Positions 51,770 through 61,119 of a stretch of 64,000 bases of DNA are shown in pieces. The notes under the pieces were generated by a model. The model was given only the letters and a program-made list of their open reading frames with translations. It ran no database searches and was not told the origin of the DNA. Origin of the DNA: Paenibacillus terrigena DSM 21567 (GTDB lineage Bacteria > Bacillota > Bacilli > Paenibacillales > Paenibacillaceae). Made by a program: the position numbers and the translations under genes. Location of the stretch: contig NZ_KB895416.1 of assembly GCF_000374845.1 (NCBI RefSeq), forward strand, positions 310,001 to 374,000, read 5' to 3'. Each line of letters begins with the position of its first letter. The first letter of the stretch is position 1.

Positions 51770-52516
51770 TTAAGCATAACTGTTGTTCAAAAATGCTCGT
51801 GTGCGTTCCGATTGCGGGTTCGTGAACAATTGCTCCGGCGTCCCCTGTTCGATGATTTCTCCACCATCCATAAATAGGACCCGATCCGCGACTTCTCTCG
51901 CGAAGCCCATTTCATGGGTAACGACGATCATCGTCATTTGCTCTTCTGCTAGCTGTTTCATAACTTGCAGGACTTCGCCCGTTAATTCCGGATCCAGCGC
52001 GGAGGTCGGCTCATCGAAGAGTAGAATGTCCGGATTCATCATGAGTGCACGCGCGATTGCCACACGTTGCTTCTGCCCGCCGGAGAGCTGCGACGGTAGG
52101 GCATCTGCGCGTTCGGTGAGTCCGACCTTTGCTAGTAATGCCGTACTTCTGCGCCGAACGGCGTCTGCAGACTCACGCTTGACCTGCAGCGGAGCGAGTT
52201 CGAGATTCTGTGTCACCGTCAGATGCGGGAATAGATTGAAATGCTGGAACACCATTCCCATCCGTGAGGTGATGTCTCGGATTTCCTGCGCCTTCCCATA
52301 AGTTCCTTGCTGAACAAGGGGTTGACCTGCAATCCGAATACTGCCGCCTTGCACTTCTTCGAGATGAATCAGGCTGCGCAGCATCGTGCTCTTTCCTGAG
52401 CCAGAAGGTCCAATGACCGCGATCACTTCATTTGGATTCACGTCAAAAGAAATTTGTTTCAAAACTTCAACTGATCCATAAGATTTCTTCAAATGAGATA
52501 CTTCGATAATCCCCAT
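51770..52516 (-). CDS. Amino acid ABC transporter ATPase (GlnQ type)
   Basis: 248 aa from ATG 52516, eight bases after AAAGGA. Walker [11 protein letters not shown]-loop [11 protein letters not shown], signature LSGGQKQR, Walker [15 protein letters not shown] and switch VTHEMGFA are all present. The GlnQ/HisP family drives polar amino acid uptake. Forms an operon with the permease and binding protein upstream. Confidence 0.94.
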   Translation of the reverse strand: MGIIEVSHLKKSYGSVEVLKQISFDVNPNEVIAVIGPSGSGKSTMLRSLIHLEEVQGGSIRIAGQPLVQQGTYGKAQEIRDITSRMGMVFQHFNLFPHLTVTQNLELAPLQVKRESADAVRRRSTALLAKVGLTERADALPSQLSGGQKQRVAIARALMMNPDILLFDEPTSALDPELTGEVLQVMKQLAEEQMTMIVVTHEMGFAREVADRVLFMDGGEIIEQGTPEQLFTNPQSERTRAFLNNSYA

Positions 52517-52532
52517 ATTCGCCATTCCTTTA

Positions 52533-53192
52533 TTAATCAAATTTCAATCGGCGCTCCAGCCATTTGAAGAAGAGGGTCAATAGGAGCGTCATAAGCAGAT
52601 AAATGATCCCCGCATAGATGTAGGGCATCAATGTAAAGTCACGATTCACAGCGGTCTGTGCAAAATGTAATAGCTCCGGTACGGCAACCGCATAGAGCAG
52701 CGCGGTATCCTTCACAAGGGTAATCGATTCGTTCGATATAGCCGGCAATGCGATTCGGAACATTTGCGGGAGAATAATACGTACGAGTGTCTGTCTGCGA
52801 TTCAGGCCAAGCACTTGTGCGGCTTCGTATTGTCCTTTGTCAATTGCGAGAAGTCCGCCTCGGAATATCTCAGCATAATAAGCCGCATAGTTCAGAATGA
52901 AGCCGAGGCAAGCGGCGACGAACCGATCTAAGACCAAGTATTGGCCTATGCCTGGAATCATCGGGAGTCCAAAGCAAATCACTAACAATTGTAAGAGCAG
53001 CGGTGTACCGCGCATCAGATAGATATAGATTCCGGCCAGACGCGAGAGGAGCTTCACGCGGCTATTTACGGCGAGCGTAAGTAGAAACCCTAAAGGAACA
53101 GAGACGATGATGGCAATGAAGAATAATAGGATCGTCATCTGCGCGCCTTCCAGCAGCGGTTTTATAATTTTGATGAAATAATCGGTAGTCAT
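52533..53192 (-). CDS. Amino acid ABC transporter permease
   Basis: 219 aa, five helices, with the HisM/GlnP pattern [20 protein letters not shown] and the coupling [20 protein letters not shown] loop. Substrate probably a polar amino acid or cystine. Confidence 0.93.
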   Translation of the reverse strand: MTTDYFIKIIKPLLEGAQMTILLFFIAIIVSVPLGFLLTLAVNSRVKLLSRLAGIYIYLMRGTPLLLQLLVICFGLPMIPGIGQYLVLDRFVAACLGFILNYAAYYAEIFRGGLLAIDKGQYEAAQVLGLNRRQTLVRIILPQMFRIALPAISNESITLVKDTALLYAVAVPELLHFAQTAVNRDFTLMPYIYAGIIYLLMTLLLTLFFKWLERRLKFD

Positions 53193-53246
53193 AGCGTACA
53201 GTCCTCTCCAGGTGAAACGAATAAATACGTAATCTGAAACAAAACA

Positions 53247-53265
53247 GGCTTTCTCGAAGAAAGCC
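53247..53265 (-). terminator. Intercistronic hairpin
   Basis: GGCTTTC/GAAAGCC hairpin followed on the minus strand by TGTTTTG. Lying between the binding-protein and permease genes, it could raise binding-protein output relative to the membrane parts. Confidence 0.6.
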
Positions 53266-53294
53266 CAGCTTGTTCATTATTTTATATCATTTGC

Positions 53295-54062
53295 CTACTT
53301 AAGCACTTTATCCTCACCAAACCATTTATTCGAGATCTTCGCGGCCGTGCCATCTTGATTCAATGCATCAAGTGCCTTTTGCAGTTGGTTCAGTAAATCT
53401 TCGTTGCCTTTTTTCACGCCAACACCATACTCTTCTGGAGCCAGCGATTCATCGAGCAGTTTGAAGCTATCTTTTTCTTTGGCCATGTAGTATTTAATAA
53501 CAACCTCATCGATGACCACCGCATCAATGCGTCCGGATTTCAGATCACTCAAGGCAAGAACGTTATCCGCGAATTCTGTAACCGTCTTAACACTTTCATG
53601 AATTGGGCTTGCAGCTAGTGCATCCGACGCGGATGAGAGCGTCTGGAGCCCAACAACTTTGCCATTCAAATCAGCAAGCTTAGTGATGGGGGAATTCGCC
53701 AGTGTTACGACAACCTGAGCATTTTTGAGATACGGCTTCGTGAAGAGTACTTTTTCTTTTCGTTCATCGGTAATGGTATAGCCGTTCCAGATCAAGTCGA
53801 TTCGACCGCTGCTCAATTCAGATTCTTTGGTCTGCCAATCGATGGGTTGGAATTTCACCTTCTTGCCCATCTTCTCGACAGCTGCAGTCGCATAGTCAAT
53901 ATCAAATCCAACAAGCTCATTACTATCATCTCGGAACCCAAGAGGTGCGAACTTGTCATCGATGCCAATGACGATCGTATCTTTGTCGGTAGAGCCGGAA
54001 CAGCCAGTAAGAAGAGCGAAGAGTGCAACGAATACGAGTCCAATAATTGCTGTACGTTTCAT
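53295..54062 (-). CDS. Amino acid ABC transporter substrate-binding lipoprotein
   Basis: 255 aa from ATG 54062 (site AAGGTGG). Signal peptide with lipobox LLTGC, then the family 3 solute-binding fold: FAPLGFRDDSNELVGFDIDY, LSSGRIDLIWNGYTITDERK, DLKSGRIDAVVIDEVV. Resembles cystine/glutamine-binding proteins. Confidence 0.93.
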   Translation of the reverse strand: MKRTAIIGLVFVALFALLTGCSGSTDKDTIVIGIDDKFAPLGFRDDSNELVGFDIDYATAAVEKMGKKVKFQPIDWQTKESELSSGRIDLIWNGYTITDERKEKVLFTKPYLKNAQVVVTLANSPITKLADLNGKVVGLQTLSSASDALAASPIHESVKTVTEFADNVLALSDLKSGRIDAVVIDEVVIKYYMAKEKDSFKLLDESLAPEEYGVGVKKGNEDLLNQLQKALDALNQDGTAAKISNKWFGEDKVLK

Positions 54063-54093
54063 GAAGGATGACCACCTTTTATCGAATGTCAAA

Positions 54094-54145
54094 CACTTTA
54101 GTGTGTTACCACGTTATCAGAATCCTATGATAACATACTAAAGTG
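54094..54145 (-). promoter_or_regulatory. Nested inverted repeats upstream of the ABC importer
   Basis: Outer CACTTTAGT (54094-54102) pairs with ACTAAAGTG (54137-54145), inner GTTATCA (54113-54119) with TGATAAC (54128-54134). This is a large symmetrical structure in the promoter/leader of the operon: either a double operator or an RNA fold. No riboswitch family recognised. Confidence 0.45.
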
Positions 54146-54271
54146 AAATCTGTCGACAACTCATGCTAATAATATTTGTTGATTCATTAATTTGGAATTA
54201 AATGGTTATAAATAATAGAGGACCGTGTTACATTTGAAGAATAAGTAAAAAAATTGATGGGAGATGAAGGG

Positions 54272-54525
54272 GTGAGGTTCATTGATTTCGTCAAAGAAGT
54301 ATTGCCCAGGAAATTCATAGCAGTGATTGCGACGTACGGTGTGGCCATATCGTTCTTCAGTGATTATTTCACTACGGTCATGTTAAGGCAGTGAAGCCGA
54401 ATCCTAGTATTTTGTTGTATCTGCTTGTCTTCACATCGGATCTGTGGTATCACGCCATCTTTAGCCTGTTGATTCCGCTTGCAATCCGGTTAGGATTCAT
54501 GTCCATCGTGTGGTATCGGGGTTAA
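54272..54525 (+). pseudogene. Small membrane protein gene, frameshifted
   Basis: GTG 54272 reads FIDFVKEVLPRKFIAVIATY, then GVAISFFSDYFTTVM and stops; another frame continues KPNPSILLYLLVFTSDLWYH to 54525 with a further helix. A single shift near 54390 joins two membrane segments. Confidence 0.4.
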
Positions 54526-54641
54526 ATATTACGTAAGGATTAGCAATTAATTGTTGGAACGGAATGGCTGTAATTGCGTATAGGTATGATATGTGTCAAA
54601 AATCATAAGATAGAGATAAGTGTCGGGGTAGGAGTGAATGC

Positions 54642-55703
54642 ATGGTTAATTTTTTACGAAGTAATGGGTTTAAACGCGTTATTATTCTAATCGGGATCGC
54701 TCTTGCACTGTATTTGATGCAGAGTATGATCAATCTTATTCTTATCACGTTCATCTTCACCTTCTTGATGAATCAACTCTCCACAATTACGACAAAAGGA
54801 ATTAGGCGAATCGTTCCGATCAATGAGAAGGCCGTGATTGCTACGCTCTATCTCCTCCTTGTCGCCGGGATCGTTGCCGTCATTTACAAGTATTTACCGG
54901 TCGTGACCCAACAGATTACACAGCTGATTGACCTCATTACCGGATTTAGTCTCGATCCGAATGATAATGAGATCGCGAGGTATTTGGCTCCGACGATCGA
55001 GAAGATTGAACTCGATAAATACTTGGGGCAAGGTTTTGACCTCATCCTCAAAAATATCACGAACATCGGTAAGATCAGCATGCAGGTGTTCATGGCCCTA
55101 ATCTTAAGTTTGTTCATTCTCCTCGAGAAGAAACGAATTACGGAATTCACAGCGAAATTCAAAGACAGCAAGATTGGACCCTTCTATGAGGAGCTAGCGT
55201 ATTTCTGCAAGAAATTCGTTAATTCATTCGGTAAAGTGATCGAAGCACAATTCATTATTGCGGTTGTGAACTGTATTCTTTCTGTTATTGCCCTTTATTT
55301 CATGGGCTTCCCGCAATTGATTGCACTCGGCATTATGATCTTCCTACTCGGATTGATTCCTGTGGCAGGGGTTATTATTTCGTTGATCCCGCTCAGTATT
55401 ATTGCTTACAGTATCGGCGGATTGATGTATATTGTCTATATTCTGATCATTATTATGATACTGCATGCGATTGAGTCGTATATTTTAAATCCGAAGCTGA
55501 TGTCGGCGAAGACCGATCTTCCGATCTTCTATACGTTCATCATCCTGATCTTCTCGGAACATTTCATGGGTGTATGGGGATTGATCATCGGAATTCCGAT
55601 TTTCATGTTCTTACTTGACATTCTAGAAGTCACATCTTCCCCAGAGGATGAGATGCATAAGCAGCTCGCGATACAAGAGGATAAGGATAAGAGAACCAAA
55701 TAA
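54642..55703 (+). CDS. AI-2E family transporter
   Basis: 353 aa, about eight helices. The family pattern LGLIPVAGVIISLIPLSIIA and the C-terminal ESYILNPKLMSAKTDLP block are present. Members include the autoinducer-2 exporter TqsA and Na+/H+ antiporters; the substrate is not clear from sequence. Confidence 0.9.
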   Translation: MVNFLRSNGFKRVIILIGIALALYLMQSMINLILITFIFTFLMNQLSTITTKGIRRIVPINEKAVIATLYLLLVAGIVAVIYKYLPVVTQQITQLIDLITGFSLDPNDNEIARYLAPTIEKIELDKYLGQGFDLILKNITNIGKISMQVFMALILSLFILLEKKRITEFTAKFKDSKIGPFYEELAYFCKKFVNSFGKVIEAQFIIAVVNCILSVIALYFMGFPQLIALGIMIFLLGLIPVAGVIISLIPLSIIAYSIGGLMYIVYILIIIMILHAIESYILNPKLMSAKTDLPIFYTFIILIFSEHFMGVWGLIIGIPIFMFLLDILEVTSSPEDEMHKQLAIQEDKDKRTK

Positions 55704-55707
55704 TATT

Positions 55708-55920
55708 TCAGATGAAAATAAAAATGGAATCATCGCTCTTATGCGTGTGATTCCATTTTTGTTTATATTTGTTCTGTTGTTTGGCAAGTGCTTCGCGAAG
55801 TGTTGGCGTCGTGCGTTCAACAGGCAGGATGCCATGCCATGTTCCTCTTCGATTGGCTGGATCATATTTTCCTTCACGGATTTGCTTTTCTCTGCGTTTT
55901 CTGGATTTTGTTGCTCCCAT
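55708..55920 (-). CDS. Small conserved basic protein
   Basis: 70 aa from ATG 55920 after GAGGAGG. MGATKSRKRREKQIREGKYD, then RRGTWHGILPVERTTPTL, is a basic protein type widespread in Bacillales. The final 15 codons run through the terminator hairpin at 55720-55760, so the natural stop seems to have been lost or the tail is not conserved. Function unknown. Confidence 0.75.
   Translation of the reverse strand: MGATKSRKRREKQIREGKYDPANRRGTWHGILPVERTTPTLREALAKQQNKYKQKWNHTHKSDDSIFIFI
55720..55760. terminator. Bidirectional terminator
   Basis: AAAAATGGAATCA/TGATTCCATTTTT, convergent between the AI-2E transporter and the small basic protein, and overlapping the latter's 3' coding end. Confidence 0.85.
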
Positions 55921-56064
55921 GTGTAGTGCCTCCTCAAATCATTCATTTTTATCGTACCTCTGTATTGTACGCAGTATTCAACTGTAAGTTGCAGTAGCAT
56001 GGCATGTTCTTGGCAGAACCGCTATAATGAGAGGATTATGAGGTTATCGGACAAGGAGCAATAT

Positions 56065-56622
56065 ATGAAAAATCTGCTGGTCACCGGGTATCGCGCACAT
56101 GAGCTTCAAATTTTCAGTCAGAAGCATGTTGGGATTGGGTACATACAGAAAGCGATCGAGAATCGGCTCAGACCTTTGATCGAAGAAGGGTTAGAATGGA
56201 TGATTACACCTGGGCAGTACGGGGTTGACTTGTGGGCCATCGAAGTGGGCATTGCGCTCAAGGCAGACTATCCCCATTTCCGTGTCTCCATCATGACGGC
56301 GTATATGAACCCTGATGAGAAGTGGAAAGAGGACAAGCAGAACTATTATCAGAAGCTGCTGAAGGGTGTGGACTATTACGCATCGGTGAGCAAAGAGCCG
56401 TATAGCGGAGGTTGGCAGCTAAGGGCAAGGGACGATCTGCTCTTCCGCAAGACTGACGGGATTCTCTTGTTCTATGATGAAGATGCAGCAGAAGGCAGTC
56501 CACGATTTTATAAAGAACGCGCTTTGAAGAAGCAGCTGGAAGAAGACTATCCGATTATTGGCATTTCGTCGGAGGAGATCCAGAGTATTGCAGAGGAAGA
56601 GAATCTCAGGTACATCGAATGA
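56065..56622 (+). CDS. YpsA/DUF1273 SLOG family protein
   Basis: 185 aa from ATG 56065 after AAGGAGC. KNLLVTGYRAHELQIF, WMITPGQYGVDLWAIEV and ISSEEIQSIAEEENLRYIE are the YpsA pattern. SLOG folds bind nucleotide-derived ligands; YpsA affects cell division in Bacillus subtilis and Staphylococcus. Confidence 0.9.
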   Translation: MKNLLVTGYRAHELQIFSQKHVGIGYIQKAIENRLRPLIEEGLEWMITPGQYGVDLWAIEVGIALKADYPHFRVSIMTAYMNPDEKWKEDKQNYYQKLLKGVDYYASVSKEPYSGGWQLRARDDLLFRKTDGILLFYDEDAAEGSPRFYKERALKKQLEEDYPIIGISSEEIQSIAEEENLRYIE

Positions 56623-56657
56623 GTTGAGATCCTCACCCAGCTGCTATGGTTAAATCC

Positions 56658-56936
56658 TTATGATGGTCCCATCACTGCTCTTTGCTGCTTGTTGCGGCGA
56701 ACGAAGATGAACAGTACAAGTGCAGTGATAGCCACAGCTGTTGGAGCAACGAGCCAGATCGCTGTCGCGCCGAACCAGTTCGGCAGGATCCAGATCAGTG
56801 GGAGGAGTAAGATCAAGCCTCGACTAAGAATAATGGCAAGCGACTTCCCTGTCTGATTAATCGATTGATAATACTCGGCGTACACCAAGGCGAGATCGTA
56901 GCATAGATGGATCCATAGAAGCATTTGAACCTTCAA
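56658..56936 (-). pseudogene. C-terminal remnant of a MATE efflux protein
   Basis: Readable from ATG 56924 or earlier: YYQSINQTGKSLAIILSRGL, then ILPNWFGATAIWLVAP. These are the last two or three helices of MATE transporters; the other ~350 residues are absent and the 5' end falls in a terminator. Confidence 0.65.
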
Positions 56937-56964
56937 AATCTTGAAGGAGTCAAATGCTTTTTTT
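56919..56964 (+). terminator. Rho-independent terminator
   Basis: Stem AAGCATTTGA/TCAAATGCTT with inner CCTTCAA/TTGAAGG, then TTTTTTC. Confidence 0.8.
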
Positions 56965-57081
56965 CATCTTATTAAGAGGGCGGTTCAACGGACAAGAAGC
57001 CTACAACAATTCGAATGAAACGGAATAAGTATATATCACAGATTAATGCATATCTCAACAACGACAGAGAGGATACAGCTG

Positions 57082-57981
57082 ATGAAGAAAGCGTCACAAT
57101 TCAAGCAAATCGTTCATTCACCTCATTTGGATTTTTTGATGGAGGCCCATAATGGCTTGTCGGCGAAAATTGTAGAGGAGGCAGGATTCAAAGGGATTTG
57201 GGCCAGCGGATTATCGATTTCCGCATCATTGGGTGTAAGGGATAATAATGAAGCCTCCTGGACACAAGTTCTGGATGTTCTAGAGTTTATGAGCGATGCG
57301 ACGACGATCCCGATTCTGTTGGATGGAGATACCGGATATGGAAACTTCAACAACGCAAGACGATTGGTGAAAAAGTTAGAACAGCGTCATATCGCAGGCG
57401 TATGTATTGAAGATAAGTTATTCCCGAAAACGAACTCATTTCTTAACGGCGAGGCCCAGCCGCTTGCAGATATTGAAGAGTTCTGCGGTAAGATCAAAGC
57501 GATGAAAGATACCCAGCTTGACGACGACTTTATGGTTGTGGCGAGAGTGGAAGCCTTTATTGCAGGTTGGGGTCTAGAAGAGGCATTGAAACGATCGGAG
57601 GCTTATCGACAGGCTGGTGCAGACGCGATTTTGATGCACAGCAAAAGTTTGGATATTACAGAAATTGAAGCTTTTATGAATGAATGGGCCGGTAGGCATC
57701 CGGTAGTGCTTGTACCCACCAAGTACTATTCTACGCCGACGGAGCGTTTTCGGGAACTGGGGGTCAATGTCGTTATCTGGGCAAACCATAATATGAGAGC
57801 ATCCATTGCTGCAATGCAAAAGACATCCCAAAAAATTTTTAACGAAAAAAGCATTGTTGATGTCGAAGGCAGCGTGGCCACTTTAGAAGAAATCTTCCGG
57901 TTGCAAGAGGCAGAAGAGCTTCAAAAAGCAGAAAAGAAGTATCTGCCATCCACGGAAAAGCTTTCAGGTGATCTTCAATGA
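57082..57981 (+). CDS. aepX: Phosphoenolpyruvate mutase
   Basis: 299 aa from ATG 57082 after GAGAGAGGAT. Catalytic loop [11 protein letters not shown] and [19 protein letters not shown] (metal-binding Asp) are the PEP mutase hallmarks, distinguishing it from isocitrate lyase relatives. It converts phosphoenolpyruvate to phosphonopyruvate, the first step of almost all phosphonate synthesis. Overlaps aepY by four bases (ATGA). Confidence 0.93.
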   Translation: MKKASQFKQIVHSPHLDFLMEAHNGLSAKIVEEAGFKGIWASGLSISASLGVRDNNEASWTQVLDVLEFMSDATTIPILLDGDTGYGNFNNARRLVKKLEQRHIAGVCIEDKLFPKTNSFLNGEAQPLADIEEFCGKIKAMKDTQLDDDFMVVARVEAFIAGWGLEEALKRSEAYRQAGADAILMHSKSLDITEIEAFMNEWAGRHPVVLVPTKYYSTPTERFRELGVNVVIWANHNMRASIAAMQKTSQKIFNEKSIVDVEGSVATLEEIFRLQEAEELQKAEKKYLPSTEKLSGDLQ

Positions 57982-59108
57982 TCAATACCAAACGGTTCGG
58001 AGAGGAACTGCACAGATTAGGATTTTCTTTTTATACTGGGGTGCCGTGCTCATATTTGAAATACTTGATCAATTATGCGATCAACGAATGTGATTATATT
58101 GGGGCAGCTAACGAGGGAGACGCGATTGCCATTGCTTCGGGCGCCTATCTAGGTGGGAAAAGGTCCGTCGTTCTTATGCAAAATTCGGGACTAGCGAACG
58201 CTGTATCGCCTTTGGTTTCACTCAATTATCCGTTTCGGATTCCGCTTCTTGGATTTGTCAGTTTACGTGGTGAACCGGGTGTTCCCGATGAACCGCAGCA
58301 TGAATTGATGGGACAGATCACAACGCAAATGCTGGAACTTATGCAGGTGGAATGGCAGTATTTATCCTCCGATTTGGAGGAAGCCAAGAAGCAACTATTA
58401 CAGGCCATTCACGTCTTGGATCAGAATCGGTCGTTTTTCTTTGTGGTAAGAAAAGAGACCTTTGAACAAGAAACGCTGCAAAAACAAGAACAATTCCTGA
58501 TTTCAAATGAATCCAAAGAGATAAAACGTGCAGAGGACCAGTTACCGTCTCGAATTGAAGCATTATCTTGCATTGATGCAATGAAAGACAAGGTTACGAT
58601 TCAGCTTGCTACTACAGGAAAAACTGGTCGGGAGTTGTATGAAATCAACGATGATATCGGCAATTTCTATCTCGTAGGTTCTATGGGATGCGTTAGCTCC
58701 TTGGGACTGGGATTGGCGCGGACTCGTAAACAGAACGATATCGTAGTTATTGACGGAGACGGCTCCGTTCTGATGCGTATGGGATGTTTGGCGACAAATG
58801 GAGCGTATGGACCGCCCAATATGCTTCACATTTTGCTGGATAATCACGTTCATGACTCGACAGGGGGACAATCAACCGTGTCCGATCATATCGATTTTGT
58901 GGAGATCGCAGCTTCCTGCGGCTATAGAAAATCTAGCTACATTCATACCTTGAGCGAGCTGGAATCGTCCATAAAAGATTGGAAAAGAACAAAAGGATTG
59001 ACGTTCCTTTATATGAAAATTGCCAAAGGGTCCAAGGAAAAGCTTGGCCGACCTCACATGAAACCCTATGAAGTCAAAGAACGATTAAAGACGTTTTTGG
59101 ATATGTAA
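57978..59108 (+). CDS. aepY: Phosphonopyruvate decarboxylase
   Basis: 376 aa. TPP enzyme: [20 protein letters not shown] with the catalytic glutamate region, [17 protein letters not shown], and the TPP motif [12 protein letters not shown]...[11 protein letters not shown]. It makes phosphonoacetaldehyde and pulls the unfavourable mutase reaction forward. Confidence 0.93.
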   Translation: MINTKRFGEELHRLGFSFYTGVPCSYLKYLINYAINECDYIGAANEGDAIAIASGAYLGGKRSVVLMQNSGLANAVSPLVSLNYPFRIPLLGFVSLRGEPGVPDEPQHELMGQITTQMLELMQVEWQYLSSDLEEAKKQLLQAIHVLDQNRSFFFVVRKETFEQETLQKQEQFLISNESKEIKRAEDQLPSRIEALSCIDAMKDKVTIQLATTGKTGRELYEINDDIGNFYLVGSMGCVSSLGLGLARTRKQNDIVVIDGDGSVLMRMGCLATNGAYGPPNMLHILLDNHVHDSTGGQSTVSDHIDFVEIAASCGYRKSSYIHTLSELESSIKDWKRTKGLTFLYMKIAKGSKEKLGRPHMKPYEVKERLKTFLDM

Positions 59109-59136
59109 CCTTGAGGTCAACAAAGGGAGAATAATA

Positions 59137-60255
59137 ATGACGCCCATCAGACGTAACATTTTGTTGAACCCCGGCCCAGCCACAACGACGAATACCGTGA
59201 AATTCGCTCAAGTTGTGCCGGATATTTGTCCCCGTGAAGAGGAATTCGGCTTACTAATGGAAGAAGTATCCTCGGAGTTGACTCGTTTCGTGACAGATGA
59301 GGATGGTTATACGACTGTTTTGTTTGGAGGTTCAGGCACAGCCGCGGTGGAATCCATCCTCAGTTCTGCCATCGGTGACGATACCGTGCTCATCATCAAT
59401 AATGGTGCTTACGGAAAACGGATGTGCGAGATTGCCGAAGCCTACGGCTTGCATTACTTAGAATTTCCAAGCCCTCCCGATCTACCTATCGATATGATCG
59501 CACTCGAATCTATAGTCGGCTCTCACGCGATTTCGAATCTCGCTGTTGTCCATTTGGAAACAACGACAGGGCTACTAAACGACATCACTTCCATCGGAAA
59601 TCTATGTAGAAGGCATAACATTGATTTCATTGTAGATGCAATGAGTTCTTTTGGTGCGGTTCCAATTCGAATGGCCGACATGAACATTAGTTTTTTGGCA
59701 GCGAGCTCCAACAAATGTCTTCAGGGTATGCCCGGCGTATGCTTCGTCGTGGCTAATAATGAGAAAGTGACTGCACTAAAGGACAGAAAGCCCAGAAATT
59801 ATTATTTAAATTTGTATGAACAGCACCGACATTTCGTAGAAACTCGTCAAATGCGGTTTACGCCTCCTGTTCAAACGTTCTATGCGCTTCAGCAGGCCAT
59901 TTTGGAATTGAAACAGGAAGGTGTTATAGAGCGGTATGAGCGGTATAAGAAATCATGGGAAACGATAGTCGATGGAATTACGCAACTTGGCCTAACCTTT
60001 ATTGTGAGTAAGGAACATCACTCCAAGATCGTAACGTCCATTGTCGAACCGGATTGCAGCGGATACGATTTTCAGGAGATGCACGATTATTTATACGATC
60101 AGGGTTTTACGATTTATCCCGGCAAGCTGGATAATCGTAAAACATTTCGGATCGCGAACATCGGGGATGTTTCGCACGAAGATATGACAGCATTCTTAAA
60201 ATCTCTTGAAAATTACCTGCGGACAATTGATTTCTTTCGAAAGGCAGATGAGTGA
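59137..60255 (+). CDS. phnW: 2-aminoethylphosphonate-pyruvate transaminase
   Basis: 372 aa. PLP lysine in AASSNKCLQGMPG, cofactor Asp in DFIVDAMSSFG, FGGSGTAAVE near the N-terminus. It interconverts phosphonoacetaldehyde and 2-aminoethylphosphonate. Next to aepXY and without phosphonatase, it works here in the synthetic direction (inference from context). Its TGA overlaps the ATG of the next gene. Confidence 0.93.
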   Translation: MTPIRRNILLNPGPATTTNTVKFAQVVPDICPREEEFGLLMEEVSSELTRFVTDEDGYTTVLFGGSGTAAVESILSSAIGDDTVLIINNGAYGKRMCEIAEAYGLHYLEFPSPPDLPIDMIALESIVGSHAISNLAVVHLETTTGLLNDITSIGNLCRRHNIDFIVDAMSSFGAVPIRMADMNISFLAASSNKCLQGMPGVCFVVANNEKVTALKDRKPRNYYLNLYEQHRHFVETRQMRFTPPVQTFYALQQAILELKQEGVIERYERYKKSWETIVDGITQLGLTFIVSKEHHSKIVTSIVEPDCSGYDFQEMHDYLYDQGFTIYPGKLDNRKTFRIANIGDVSHEDMTAFLKSLENYLRTIDFFRKADE

Positions 60256-60989
60256 TGAGCGGAGCTGAAAAAATTAGAAAAAATGAATTTATGAAGCAAG
60301 ACGATCGGCTCAGGCCGCATATTCCTGTAACGTTAAAGGCAACCCCAACTAATTTCAGAGAGCTGCTCGATAAATATAGCGATATCATTTTTAAACCGAT
60401 TAACGGCAGTCGCGGCAGAAATGTCTATCGGGTAACATCACTTAGAAGCGGTCGATATCGCATTCATCATGAGTCTAACATTGTTCATGTGTATAGCAAA
60501 GAAGAAGTCTTCAATCGCATTCAGCTTCACTCCAGGACGTATGATTATTTAGTACAGCCTCGGATTAGACTTGCGAAGATAAATGGCCGGCCATTCGATT
60601 TGCGGGTCATTGTTCAACGCAAGAGAAACTCAAAAAAATGGAAAGTAACAGGTAAAGTTGCTAAGGTAGCAGGAAAAGGATATATTGTTACAAATATCAC
60701 AAGAAGCGGAGGAACTGTTCGTAAAGTTCGGACTGCTATTCGGCAAAGTTCACTACAACCTTCCAAGAAACGAAATTTGCTGCCCGCAATTAATCGACTA
60801 GCAGTCACAACAGCAAGCCGATTAAAACAAATCTATCCAAGTCAACGTATTTATGGTCTCGATATGGGAGTGGATAAATCGGGGCATTTATGGATCATCG
60901 AAGCAAATAGACGGCCAGCCATGTCTCATTTTCTCAAACTGCGGGACCGCACCATGTATCGACGTATTCGGAGGTGGAAGTCTAAATAA
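60255..60989 (+). CDS. YheC/YheD family ATP-grasp protein
   Basis: 244 aa from ATG 60255. ATP-grasp features: IIFKPINGSRGRNVYRV (AT-binding lysine), YLVQPRIRLAKINGRPFDLR, VIVQRKRNSKKW, and LDMGVDKSGHLWIIEANRRP (metal-binding E-x-N). YheC/D proteins are spore-coat-associated in Bacillus; ATP-grasp enzymes usually form amide bonds. Coupled to phnW by TGATG, it may ligate aminoethylphosphonate or an amino acid to it (inference). Confidence 0.82.
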   Translation: MSGAEKIRKNEFMKQDDRLRPHIPVTLKATPTNFRELLDKYSDIIFKPINGSRGRNVYRVTSLRSGRYRIHHESNIVHVYSKEEVFNRIQLHSRTYDYLVQPRIRLAKINGRPFDLRVIVQRKRNSKKWKVTGKVAKVAGKGYIVTNITRSGGTVRKVRTAIRQSSLQPSKKRNLLPAINRLAVTTASRLKQIYPSQRIYGLDMGVDKSGHLWIIEANRRPAMSHFLKLRDRTMYRRIRRWKSK

Positions 60990-61025
60990 CAAGTCGGCTA
61001 TAACTTCTATATCTGCTTTCTTAAT

Positions 61026-61069
61026 GAGGCTGTTGCAAAAGTTCGAATCAGAACTTCTGTCACAGCCTC
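61026..61069 (+). terminator. Hairpin after the phosphonate operon
   Basis: GAGGCTGT/ACAGCCTC with inner AAGTTC/GAACTT; the T run (GTTTGGGTATTT) is weak, but the site lies between convergent genes. Confidence 0.55.
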
Positions 61070-61119
61070 GTTTGGGTATTTCAGCGTGATAAAGTTGAGT
61101 TCTTCCAAGTCGGTAGGTA

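Noticed and set aside
55769-55997. Plus-strand frames opposite the small basic protein
   Set aside because: Shadow frames of the minus-strand gene, which has a GAGGAGG site and a known family pattern.
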